This document shows positions 1-5,715 of a DNA stretch of 6,543 nucleotides, one piece after another (position 1 is the stretch's first letter; the number at the start of each line of letters is the position of its first letter). The position numbers and the translations under genes were made by a program. Origin of the DNA: Planctomycetota bacterium (lineage in GTDB: Bacteria; Planctomycetota; Planctomycetia; Gemmatales; Gemmataceae). The notes under the pieces were generated by a model. The model was not told the DNA's origin, did no database searches, and worked only from the letters and a program-made list of their open reading frames with translations. Location: positions 1 to 6,543 of the forward strand of contig JACQFG010000046.1 in assembly GCA_016200155.1 (NCBI GenBank), written 5' to 3'.

Positions 1-854
1 GCGAACGTGCAGATCACGAACCCGGGGGCCTCGAACGTCTGGTGTACCGGCGGCGGCTGATGGATCTTGCCGGTGATCGGCTCGAAATCATCGGCGTTGA
101 AGGTGTAGGGATAGACCATGCCGTCCCAGCCGACCACGTCAAAGGGATGCTGGCCGAGCACGTAGCGCGTCAGGCGTTGGCCGTCCTTGACGAGCACCGG
201 CGTCGGCTCTTCCTTGTCGATGAAGGCGAGCTGCGTCGGGCCGTGAAAGTCGCGCTCGCTGTACGGAGCGCCCATGCGGATCTGGCCGTCGGGATTGACG
301 TAGTGCGGCGGCACGGTCAGGCTCCCCGCCGACTCGATGACGAGCAGATCGGCGTCCCCTTCGAAGACGATGCGATAGGTCGTGGTGCGCGGGATGACGA
401 CGTAATCGCATTCGCGGAAGGGCAAGGGGCCGAACATCGTGTGCAGCGTTCCCTTGCCGTGATGGACGAAGATGACCTCGTCAGCGCCGGCGTTGCGGAA
501 CAACTCGGTCTGCTCCTTCGCAGGCCGGCAGCGCGACAGGAGGACGTCGTCGTTGCCCATGATCGGCACGCGGCCGGTGACCGGATCGCCGAGCTTGGGC
601 ATCTTGCCGCTCTTGAGGTGATGATGCCGCAGTGTCTTCTCGGGGACGAAGTTGACGGCAGCGTCGCCGGCGGGTTCGACCTTCGTGACGCGCGTGGGCG
701 GGCGGAGGTGATAGACGATGCTGTAGGCCCGTCCGAAGCCGCCGACGGTGACGACTTCCTCGTAGTAGATGCCTTCGCCCTTGTGTCCGCCGTCGCGACG
801 ATGCGCGATGTGGCGTTTGGGCGGGATCGAGCCGAGTTTGGCGTAGTGTGGCAT
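1..854 (-). CDS. hmgA: Homogentisate 1,2-dioxygenase, N-terminal part (C-terminus outside window)
   Basis: Homogentisate dioxygenase is an iron(II) enzyme of the cytosol that opens the ring of homogentisate to maleylacetoacetate in tyrosine/phenylalanine breakdown. 284 codons are visible, reading off the left edge. The start MPHYAKLGSIPPKRH, a cupin-like middle (FRNAGADEVIFVHHGKG at about 119-135; YVVIPRTTTYRIVFEGDADL at 151-170) and the block GWDGMVYPYTF (242-252) followed by IHQPPPVHQTFEAPGFVIC (264-282) fit the shorter bacterial branch of the family. His265 aligns by eye with human His292 of the active site. The iron ligands (human His335, Glu341, His371) would lie in the roughly 100 residues outside the window, so activity cannot be judged. 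The start is supported by GAGGAA at 863-868, 8 nt upstream. It is the last visible gene of a minus-strand run, 36 nt after the 164-aa gene, so co-transcription is likely. The family call is strong; actual substrate specificity of this branch is inferred. Confidence 0.5.
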   Translation of the reverse strand, partial: MPHYAKLGSIPPKRHIAHRRDGGHKGEGIYYEEVVTVGGFGRAYSIVYHLRPPTRVTKVEPAGDAAVNFVPEKTLRHHHLKSGKMPKLGDPVTGRVPIMGNDDVLLSRCRPAKEQTELFRNAGADEVIFVHHGKGTLHTMFGPLPFRECDYVVIPRTTTYRIVFEGDADLLVIESAGSLTVPPHYVNPDGQIRMGAPYSERDFHGPTQLAFIDKEEPTPVLVKDGQRLTRYVLGQHPFDVVGWDGMVYPYTFNADDFEPITGKIHQPPPVHQTFEAPGFVICTF

Positions 855-890
855 GATGGATCTTCCTCAGCGCGAAGCGTCGTTGTTTGG

Positions 891-1385
891 TTATGCCACC
901 CGCGTCAATTGCTCCATGACGAGGTTTTCCGCGGCTTTTCGGAAAAACGCGGCGGTGTCCAAATCGCCCAGATTCTCCCAGCATTGCGCTTGAAAGAAGC
1001 GGATGACCGACAGCGGGATCCCATCCGGCGGCGGGAAATTGCTGGGGCGAGGTTTTCGCAGGAACGCCAGCCAGCCATCGACATCACCGGCTTGATAGCG
1101 CGTGCGGCGTTCGTCGAGTTCTTTTTTCCACGCGTAGAGTTCCGGCTCGCTCATGGTGACGCAAGGCGGGCCGCCTTCCGCAACCGCGTAGAGGTCTTCG
1201 GAAAAGCCCCCGACGCGCTCCTGTTCGTCCGTTGTCATCGCGTACCACGGCTCATCCATCTGATCGCGTATGCTATCCGCCTCTGGGCTATTCTCCATCG
1301 CTTGAACAAACAGGCGGTGCAGATCGAGCAAGAGGCGGGCGGACCTCATGAATGCGGGGTTCGGAGGTTTGGCTGCAACGTTCAT
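891..1385 (-). CDS. Hypothetical protein, 164 aa, possible partner of the Tse2-like protein
   Basis: I do not recognise a named family with a known function. The protein is predicted soluble: no signal peptide or membrane segment is visible. The N-terminal half is acidic and helical (SPEADSIRDQMDEPWYAM at 33-50, then an EQERVGGFSEDLYAV stretch at 54-68). The C-terminal half (about 100-160) contains a Trp/Leu-rich helical pattern, CWENLGDLDTAAFFRKAAE at 135-153, resembling a single TPR-like helix pair. Its start lies 3 nt after the stop of the upstream 143-aa gene, so the two are almost certainly translated from one mRNA. The ribosome site is weak (GATGAG inside the end of the upstream gene), consistent with translational coupling. 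A second in-frame ATG at codon 13 is an alternative start. A role as antitoxin or immunity partner rests only on position; a housekeeping role is equally possible. Confidence 0.5.
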   Translation of the reverse strand: MNVAAKPPNPAFMRSARLLLDLHRLFVQAMENSPEADSIRDQMDEPWYAMTTDEQERVGGFSEDLYAVAEGGPPCVTMSEPELYAWKKELDERRTRYQAGDVDGWLAFLRKPRPSNFPPPDGIPLSVIRFFQAQCWENLGDLDTAAFFRKAAENLVMEQLTRVA

Positions 1386-1388
1386 GGT

Positions 1389-1820
1389 TCAAGTCTCATC
1401 GACAACCCAAAGATCACATGTCTGCGCCAGAGCGTCTTGAAAATCGACGATCGACATGTTGAGTTTTGGTTCCACGACACCATGGTTCAGGGGCTGGCCC
1501 TGATCGATTCGCAAATCTAGTTTGTCAGTCAACGCCACCGTCTCGAAATCTCCGTCGCCCAGGCGCCAACAGTCCAAATCGTTGCTGCCGCGGGCTCGCG
1601 GCACCAATGACCTCAGCCTCATGGGAACCAAGAAGTACGGCCGCTTTCGCCAATCGGGCGCCACGGACATACCGCCGGTTTGGGGATGCACGTTGCCATT
1701 CGGATCGACCGGGAGATCGGCATGCGGATCGGGTGGACCTCGGACGCCGAGCATCTTGCTGCCGCTGCCGACCTTAGGTTTGCCGCCGTCATCGTGCATC
1801 GAGCGAAAAATCTTGGGCAT
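1389..1820 (-). CDS. Tse2-like candidate ADP-ribosyltransferase toxin, 143 aa
   Basis: By eye this protein follows the pattern of Tse2, the small cytosol-acting toxin of Pseudomonas type VI secretion, which has an ADP-ribosyltransferase-like fold. PKIFRSMHDDG (2-12) corresponds to the Tse2 LYRAVF...YDG start, giving Arg6 as candidate first-motif arginine. VHPQTGGMSV (44-53) corresponds to YAPDTGGTSV, with Ser52 in the ST-S-like position. NHGVVEPKLNMSIVDFQDAL (112-131) corresponds to THYTIMPAKPM...L near the C-terminus. The length (143 aa) is close to that of Tse2 (about 158 aa). No signal peptide or membrane segment is visible. The start is supported by GGAGG at 1831-1835. The gene is followed after 3 nt by the 164-aa gene and preceded, 57 nt away, by the DUF2891 gene. 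No type VI secretion gene, VgrG or PAAR domain is in the window, so it may be a stand-alone toxin or a non-toxic relative. The fold similarity is a recalled pattern match; toxicity is inference. Confidence 0.5.
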   Translation of the reverse strand: MPKIFRSMHDDGGKPKVGSGSKMLGVRGPPDPHADLPVDPNGNVHPQTGGMSVAPDWRKRPYFLVPMRLRSLVPRARGSNDLDCWRLGDGDFETVALTDKLDLRIDQGQPLNHGVVEPKLNMSIVDFQDALAQTCDLWVVDET

Positions 1821-1846
1821 CGTCGACGTTCCTCCCGATCAACTAC

Positions 1847-1875
1847 ATTCTACCCACTAGCGGCAGTCAGACCAA
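1847..1875 (-). promoter_or_regulatory. Possible promoter upstream of the Tse2-like gene
   Basis: On the minus strand TTGGTC (1875-1870) and TAGAAT (1852-1847) are separated by 17 nt. The -10 box matches five of six consensus bases, the -35 box only three of six. It sits in the 57-nt gap before the 143-aa gene, about 27 nt upstream of its ATG, so the toxin-like pair could have its own transcription start as well as read-through from the DUF2891 gene. Promoter rules in planctomycetes are poorly known to me, so this is tentative. Confidence 0.5.
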
Positions 1876-1877
1876 TC

Positions 1878-2963
1878 TCACTCCGTCGTCAGCAGGTACA
1901 CCGCGAATGATGCGAGCCAGTGTTCGCCGGCGTAGTCGCCGCTGGCGACGTGCTTGAGGGCGGCGTCGGCGTGGGTCGCAGCCGAATCGAGCAGGACTTT
2001 GCGTGCCGGGTCGTCCTTGGGCAACGCCGACGCGATGCCGCGCATGCACCACGCCCGGCTCAGGTTGAGGCCGTCGAGGTGGACGATCTGTGGGTCGCTG
2101 CGGTCGGTCACGGTCGCCGGCTCGAACAGCGTCGTTGGCTTTCCCTTGGCTATGCCCGGCAAGTAACGCTTGAGCCAAACGCGATACTCGTCGGGCGGCA
2201 GGACCCGACGCATCAGGTCCGCTTCCATCAGGCTCGGCGAAAAAAAGTCGGCCCCGTCCGGCTCCCAGCGCGCCGGCGCGTCGACGTCTTTTCCATAGTA
2301 ATCGCGGCTGCGCTTCTCGATCAATTCGCGCAATCGCTGGTCATTCACGGTCCGCGCGTAGTCGTGGGCGAACGCCAGGCCAAACGCCGTGTTTGGGTGC
2401 ACGCCGCTGCGGATCGGGTACGTCTGCTTCGGCAAGAACGCGAGGTAGCGCGCGACGAGTACGGCTTCAAGCGGGTCCAGGTTCTTCGACCAGATCTTGC
2501 CGTCGGCGTCGTCCCAGCCGTGCAGCTCCTCGGCCAACTTCAAGGCCCAGGCCCAGCCGTAGGTGCGTTCGAACGATTGCCGATTCGGTTGATTGAAATA
2601 GTCAGCCTCGACTTGCAGGTTTTTCGCCGTCAGATGAGCCGACAGCACGTCGCGAATCTGTTTCTTTTCGGGCAGATCGGGGAACCGCCGCAGCAGGCGC
2701 ACGAGCATCCAGTGGCCGTGCACCGACGAGTGCCAATCGTAGCTGCCGTAGAACGCGGGATGCAGCGCCTTCGGTGTCTTGTTATCGTCATCGCTGTTGA
2801 GCACATGGCCCGGCTTGTTGGGGTACTCCTTCTGCAGACCCTTGAGGGCGAGTTTCGCGAACGCGGAGGCTTGCGGCTTTTTGATCGTCAGCGGCTGGGC
2901 GTGGGCAGCGCTGGCGAGGACGGCGACGGCGGCGAAGGCGAGAAACGAGATTGATAGTTGCAT
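1878..2963 (-). CDS. Exported DUF2891 family protein
   Basis: The 361-aa protein starts with a clear Sec signal peptide (MQLSISFLAFAAVAVLASAAHA), with likely cleavage between Ala22 and Gln23, so the mature protein is periplasmic or secreted. The block HPAFYGSYDWHSSVHGHWML at 68-87, followed by VRLLRRFPD, is the hallmark of DUF2891 (PF11199). The remainder is a largely helical repeat-like fold with further aromatic and His-containing stretches, including SGVHPNTAFGLAFAHDYA at about 186-203 and a C-terminal GDYAGEHWLASFAVYLLT. The conserved Asp/His/Trp clusters suggest a sugar- or ligand-handling cleft, but the family has no established reaction, so no function is assigned. Length matches the family. 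The start is supported by GGAGAA at 2969-2974 with a 5-nt spacer. It is the first gene of the minus-strand run, divergent from the lipoprotein hydrolase across a 158-bp gap with a large palindrome only 28 bp before its ATG. Confidence 0.5.
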   Translation of the reverse strand: MQLSISFLAFAAVAVLASAAHAQPLTIKKPQASAFAKLALKGLQKEYPNKPGHVLNSDDDNKTPKALHPAFYGSYDWHSSVHGHWMLVRLLRRFPDLPEKKQIRDVLSAHLTAKNLQVEADYFNQPNRQSFERTYGWAWALKLAEELHGWDDADGKIWSKNLDPLEAVLVARYLAFLPKQTYPIRSGVHPNTAFGLAFAHDYARTVNDQRLRELIEKRSRDYYGKDVDAPARWEPDGADFFSPSLMEADLMRRVLPPDEYRVWLKRYLPGIAKGKPTTLFEPATVTDRSDPQIVHLDGLNLSRAWCMRGIASALPKDDPARKVLLDSAATHADAALKHVASGDYAGEHWLASFAVYLLTTE

Positions 2964-2991
2964 CGATGTTCTCCAGATTTCGCCGCTTGCG

Positions 2992-3027
2992 GTTTAGCGT
3001 TCGCGCGGCGCCGCGCGAACGCTAAAC
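2992..3027. repeat. Perfect 36-bp palindrome in the divergent intergenic region
   Basis: The left arm GTTTAGCGTTCGCGCGGC (2992-3009) is followed immediately by its exact reverse complement (3010-3027), with no loop and no mismatch. The left flank (2983-2992) adds a small inverted motif CCGC-TT-GCGG that is not mirrored on the right. It lies 28 bp before the DUF2891 start and 94 bp before the hydrolase start, so it is not at a gene end and has no T-run: a classical terminator is unlikely. It may be a REP-like dispersed element, a binding site for a dimeric regulator of both genes, or a hairpin in the 5' leader of the DUF2891 mRNA. These roles are inference; the symmetry is directly seen. Confidence 0.5.
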
Positions 3028-3111
3028 AGGAACGGCTATTCATCCCGATTGTAAGAATTACTCTTGCATCTTTCGACGAATGTCGGATACGGGGATCCAA
3101 ACCATCGTTTC

Positions 3112-3116
3112 GGAGG
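3112..3116 (+). promoter_or_regulatory. Ribosome binding site deciding the hydrolase start
   Basis: GGAGG ends 5 nt before the ATG at 3122. An upstream in-frame ATG at 3080 has no such site and would add 14 polar residues in front of a lipoprotein signal peptide. The site therefore favours 3122 as the true start. Confidence 0.5.
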
Positions 3117-3121
3117 ACCTC

Positions 3122-4129
3122 ATGTACGCCGTCCAGGGCCGATATTTGGCCGTCGCGCTGATGCTGCTGGCGCTGTCGGCGTGTCGGTCGATTGAATGGC
3201 GGCCGTGGCGCGGGCCCGAACCACCCGACGGCCCGTGCGAGATCGAACGCATCCGCGACATCAGCTACTGCGCCGGCGCCCCTGCCGACCGCTTCCGGCA
3301 TCGACTCGACCTGTATCTGCCCAAGGGCAAGAAAGATTTCCCCGTCGTCGTGCTCGTTCATGGCGGGGCCTGGCTGGTTTGCGACAATCGCACCCTCGGC
3401 CTCTACACCAGTGTCGCCGAATTTCTCGCGAGCCAAGGTATCGGCGTCGTCGCGCCCAACTATCGGCTCTCGCCCGACGTGAAGCATCCCGAGCACATCC
3501 AGGATGTCGCGCGCGCCTTCGCCTGGACCAAACGCCACATCGCCGAGCACGGCGGCCGGCCCGATCAGCTCTTCGTCGTCGGCCATTCCGCCGGCGGCCA
3601 TCTCGCTGCCCTGCTAGCGACCGACGAGCAATATCTGAAAGCCGAGCGCTGCCAAGGCGCCGACGTTCGCGGCGTCGTCTGCCTGTGCGGCGTTTATCGC
3701 ATTCCCCTCGGCAACCTGGACGTGTTTCTCGGCGGCACCGCTCCCATGTCGCTGCGCTTCGACCAGGTCATGCCCATGCGCGGCGACCTTCCCGGCGATC
3801 CCCGGCCTGCCGACGTGCCGGGGATTCCAAGGAACATCAATCCCTTCGCCCTGGTCTTCGGCAACGACCCGGAAACTCGCCGGAACGCCTCGCCGATCGC
3901 CCACGTTCGCCCCGGCCTGCCGCCGTTCCTGTTCCTGAATCCGGAAAAAGACCTGCCGCTGCTGCCCGGCATGGCCGAGGAAATGCACCGCCGGCTCCTG
4001 CTGCACGGCTGCGAATCGCACCTGCAAAAGATCGACAACCGCAATCACAACTCGATCATGTTCCGCGCCATCGACCGCAGCGATCCGGCCGCCCGGCTGA
4101 TCGTGGAGTTTGTCCGCGGACATCTCTAA
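3122..4129 (+). CDS. Lipoprotein alpha/beta-hydrolase (esterase/lipase family)
   Basis: This 335-aa protein is a serine hydrolase of the esterase/lipase type (alpha/beta-hydrolase fold, carboxylesterase/BD-FAE-like), expected to cleave ester bonds; the substrate is unknown. Numbering from the chosen start, MYAVQGRYLAVALMLLALSAC is a lipoprotein signal peptide whose LSAC lipobox makes Cys21 the lipidated residue, so the enzyme is membrane-anchored outside the cytoplasm. The oxyanion-hole motif HGGAW is at 80-84 and the nucleophile elbow GHSAGG at 154-159, with Ser156. The likely acid is Asp277 (NPEKDLP) and the likely catalytic His is His309 (NHN), so the triad looks complete. An insert at about 205-250 (QVMPMRGDLPGDPRPADVPG) probably forms part of the lid. 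The start is set by GGAGG at 3112-3116. It is divergent from the DUF2891 gene and followed 4 nt after its stop by a large stem-loop. Confidence 0.5.
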   Translation: MYAVQGRYLAVALMLLALSACRSIEWRPWRGPEPPDGPCEIERIRDISYCAGAPADRFRHRLDLYLPKGKKDFPVVVLVHGGAWLVCDNRTLGLYTSVAEFLASQGIGVVAPNYRLSPDVKHPEHIQDVARAFAWTKRHIAEHGGRPDQLFVVGHSAGGHLAALLATDEQYLKAERCQGADVRGVVCLCGVYRIPLGNLDVFLGGTAPMSLRFDQVMPMRGDLPGDPRPADVPGIPRNINPFALVFGNDPETRRNASPIAHVRPGLPPFLFLNPEKDLPLLPGMAEEMHRRLLLHGCESHLQKIDNRNHNSIMFRAIDRSDPAARLIVEFVRGHL

Positions 4130-4133
4130 AACG

Positions 4134-4230
4134 AATCACGAAAGCACGAAAAAACGAAACCACGAAATACCATGTCCTTGCGCTCATTTCGTGGTTTCGT
4201 TTTTTCGTGCTTTCGTGATTGGTTTTTTAT
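4134..4230 (+). terminator. Long stem-loop of 8-nt repeats with T-tract; probable terminator
   Basis: Two perfectly complementary 35-nt arms (4134-4168 and 4186-4220) flank a 17-nt loop (4169-4185), and the right arm is followed by GGTTTTTTATT. It begins 4 nt after the hydrolase stop codon, which fits Rho-independent termination of that gene. The arms are built of four tandem 8-nt units, CACGAAAG, CACGAAAA, AACGAAAC and CACGAAAT (4137-4168), repeated in inverse order on the other side. This regular build is unlike an ordinary terminator and suggests a dispersed repeat family that has been placed at, or doubles as, a gene end. Short reading frames through the element are artefacts of the repeat. 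Confidence 0.5.
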
Positions 4231-4257
4231 TGAGTCGGTCGCGTCTCCCGTTAAGAT
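4230..4257 (+). promoter_or_regulatory. Possible promoter of the squalene-cyclase-like gene
   Basis: TTGAGT (4230-4235) and TAAGAT (4252-4257) are separated by 16 nt, each matching four of six consensus bases. The site lies between the stem-loop and the next start codon. Transcription would begin near 4264, giving a very short leader of about 9 nt to the ATG at 4273 or about 27 nt to the one at 4291. No convincing ribosome binding site precedes either ATG. Tentative. Confidence 0.5.
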
Positions 4258-4272
4258 GGGTGTGTCACTCCC

Positions 4273-5283
4273 ATGGACATGGTACTCAACATGCGACTGC
4301 ACCTCACGATCGTGATCCTCCTCGCCGCCGCCGGGCGTACCCATGCTCAACCCGCTGATCCGGCGCGTGCGGCGGCGGTCAAGAGCCTTGCGCTCTTGCA
4401 GAAGAGCGCAGCCGAGTACACCGTGCATCGCAAGTGTTTCTCGTGCCATCATCAGGGGATTTCGGTGTTCGCGTTCACGGAGGCCAGGAAGCGTGGGTTC
4501 GACGTCGACGACAAGGAACTCGATCGGCAGCTCAAGTTCACGGCCGAGTTCCTGGCGAAGAATCGCGAGAATTACCAGATGGGCAAGGGCCAGGGCGGCC
4601 AAGCCGACACTGCCGGGTACGCCCTGCTGACCTTGAACGCCGGCGGCTGGAAAGCGGATGCCACGACGGCCGCGGTCGTCGAGTATCTGTTGCAGCGCGA
4701 CAAGGACCGCGATCACTGGCTGCCGGTGTCGCAGCGTCCGCCGTCGGAAGGCGGCCACTTCACCACGGCCTACGTCGCCCTGACCGGCCTGAAGACTTAT
4801 GCCGCCGCTGACAAACAGAAGGCCGTCGATGCCCGCGTCGAGAAGGTGCGGAAATGGCTCACGGCGACGCAGCCCAAGGATACGGAGGATCGCGTCTTCC
4901 GCGTGCTGGCGTTGCAAAGCGCCGGCGCCGAGAAGGAGTCGATCGCGGAGGCGGCCAAGGAACTCGCCAAGACGCAGCGCGACGACGGTGGCTGGAGCCA
5001 AATCGACAAGGCGGACAGCGACGCCTACGCCACCGGTTCTGCCCTCGTCGCCCTGCACCGCGCCGGCGCTCTCGCCACGAAGGACGACGCCTATCAACGC
5101 GGCGTCAAATTCCTCCTCAAGACGCAACTCGCCGACGGCTCCTGGCACATCCGCTCCCGCAGCAAACCGTTTCAAACCTATTTTGAAACCGGCTTCCCGC
5201 ACGGCAAAGACCAGTTCATCTCGAGTGCCGCAACCGGATGGGCAACACTGGCGTTGGTGCTTACTCAGGCGCACAAGAACTGA
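4273..5283 (+). CDS. Exported prenyltransferase/squalene-oxidase-repeat protein with a CxxCHH motif
   Basis: The 336-aa product has a signal peptide (MRLHLTIVILLAAAGRTHA, counting from the ATG at 4291, cleavage before Gln) and then helical repeats of the terpene-cyclase alpha/alpha type. Repeat signatures include KTQRDDGGWSQ (233-243) and KTQLADGSWH (283-292), the latter two resembling QW motifs, plus DSDAYATGSALVALH (248-262) and GWATLAL near the end. The DXDD acid motif of squalene-hopene cyclases is absent and the protein is about half the length of such a cyclase, so it is probably not a hopanoid synthase. CFSCHH at 55-60 is a possible covalent haem c site or metal-binding pair, fitting an extracytoplasmic location. 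Its function is unknown. The start is uncertain: ATGs at 4273, 4279 and 4291 all lack a good ribosome site, and 4291 gives the most typical signal peptide. The 3' end overlaps a GNAT remnant on the other strand. Confidence 0.5.
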   Translation: MDMVLNMRLHLTIVILLAAAGRTHAQPADPARAAAVKSLALLQKSAAEYTVHRKCFSCHHQGISVFAFTEARKRGFDVDDKELDRQLKFTAEFLAKNRENYQMGKGQGGQADTAGYALLTLNAGGWKADATTAAVVEYLLQRDKDRDHWLPVSQRPPSEGGHFTTAYVALTGLKTYAAADKQKAVDARVEKVRKWLTATQPKDTEDRVFRVLALQSAGAEKESIAEAAKELAKTQRDDGGWSQIDKADSDAYATGSALVALHRAGALATKDDAYQRGVKFLLKTQLADGSWHIRSRSKPFQTYFETGFPHGKDQFISSAATGWATLALVLTQAHKN

Positions 5284-5386
5284 ACGAACGCCACTCTGCC
5301 GCTGTCAGCCGAAAGAACACGTGCGGCAACTCCGCGTAGAACACGTCGCGCTCGTAGCGGAAACCAACCTTTTCCATGACCAGAAT
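5261..5386 (-). pseudogene. GNAT N-acetyltransferase C-terminal remnant
   Basis: On the minus strand the frame from about 5386 to the TAA at 5261-5263 reads VMEKVGFRYERDVFYAELPH and then VFFRLTAAEWRSF before a short tail. VMEKxGFRYERDV is the acetyl-CoA-site helix and final strand region of GNAT acetyltransferases, and the LPHVFFRLTAAEW ending is typical of one GNAT subgroup. Upstream of the Val the family match ends at once: the expected N-x-x-S residues before VMEK are not in frame, and none of the N-terminal 100 or more residues is present. The last 23 nt overlap the 3' end of the repeat-protein gene, tail to tail. It has no credible start of its own (the first ATG at 5377 lies inside the motif), so it is a truncated, probably non-functional relic. 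Confidence 0.5.
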
Positions 5387-5523
5387 TTCCCAACAGCCAG
5401 AAGGAAGTGATCCCCCGCCGCAACGTCATGCAAGCCGCACGCTCGACAACGAAACGCGCGGGACTATTACGAAAACTCGTAGAACGCTACGTGGCCTCAC
5501 CCCACCCTTGAAGCGGGTGATTG

Positions 5524-5702
5524 CTATTTTTGCCCGCGGATGGATGGTTCCTGGCTTAATTTCATTCGGAGCAATTCCAGGGCTCCCCCAAAAACAGCGA
5601 TCCCCCCCTTCATGCCAAGCACATCCCTGGCAAATTGCTCATCGAGCGCGCTTTTAACAGCGTCGCGATGGCGTCATTAATGGTGTGCTCGGTTGTGGCC
5701 AT
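5524..5702 (-). pseudogene. Small frameshifted gene, about 59 aa if repaired, unknown function
   Basis: A minus-strand ATG at 5702 with an AGGGA ribosome-site-like sequence upstream opens MATTEHTINDAIA, then runs off after 30 codons to TGA (5610-5612). The frame one base out reads DAVKSALDEQFARDVLGMKG, then GIAVFGGALELLRMKLSQEP and ends at TAG (5524-5526). Adding one G in the GCGAC stretch near 5663 joins the two into one coherent protein of about 59 residues. This is best explained by a one-base deletion, or by a sequencing error. A run of seven C at 5602-5608 lies downstream and is not the break point. The N-terminal TEHTINDA motif resembles the start of larger planctomycete proteins of unknown role; I cannot name the family. 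Confidence 0.5.
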
Positions 5703-5715
5703 GATTCATCCCTAA

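Noticed and set aside
42..1520. Long open plus-strand frame (492 codons) opposite hmgA and the two small genes
   Set aside because: It spans three minus-strand genes that have ribosome sites and family-like sequence, its translation is Arg/Ala/Asp-rich without any motif, and it is the expected open antisense frame of GC-rich coding DNA.
1920..2954. Open plus-strand frame (344 codons) opposite the DUF2891 gene
   Set aside because: It is a mirror of the DUF2891 coding frame; the minus-strand product has a signal peptide and the family hallmark, this one has neither.
2992..3027. The palindrome as a bidirectional terminator
   Set aside because: It lies at the 5' ends of two divergent genes, and neither side has a T-run.
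3080..3121. Upstream ATG as the start of the hydrolase
   Set aside because: It lacks a ribosome site and would bury the lipoprotein signal peptide behind 14 polar residues; the ATG at 3122 has GGAGG at the right distance.
4126..5274. Open minus-strand frame (382 codons) opposite the squalene-cyclase-like gene
   Set aside because: It is antisense to a gene with clear repeats and a signal peptide, and its C-terminal end is translated repeat element (4134-4220).
5428..5511. Short plus-strand frame MQAARSTTKRAGLLRKLVER... of 27 codons
   Set aside because: Basic peptide-like sequence, but no ribosome site, no context and too short to separate from chance.
5503..5531. Hairpin CACCC-loop-GGGTG followed by a short T-run as terminator for the repeat-protein gene
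   Set aside because: Only five base pairs, over 200 nt downstream of the stop codon, with eight bases between stem and T-run.
5376..5657. Plus-strand frame of 93 codons in the debris region
   Set aside because: No ribosome site, proline/arginine-rich sequence without motif, and it overlaps the better supported minus-strand frameshifted gene.
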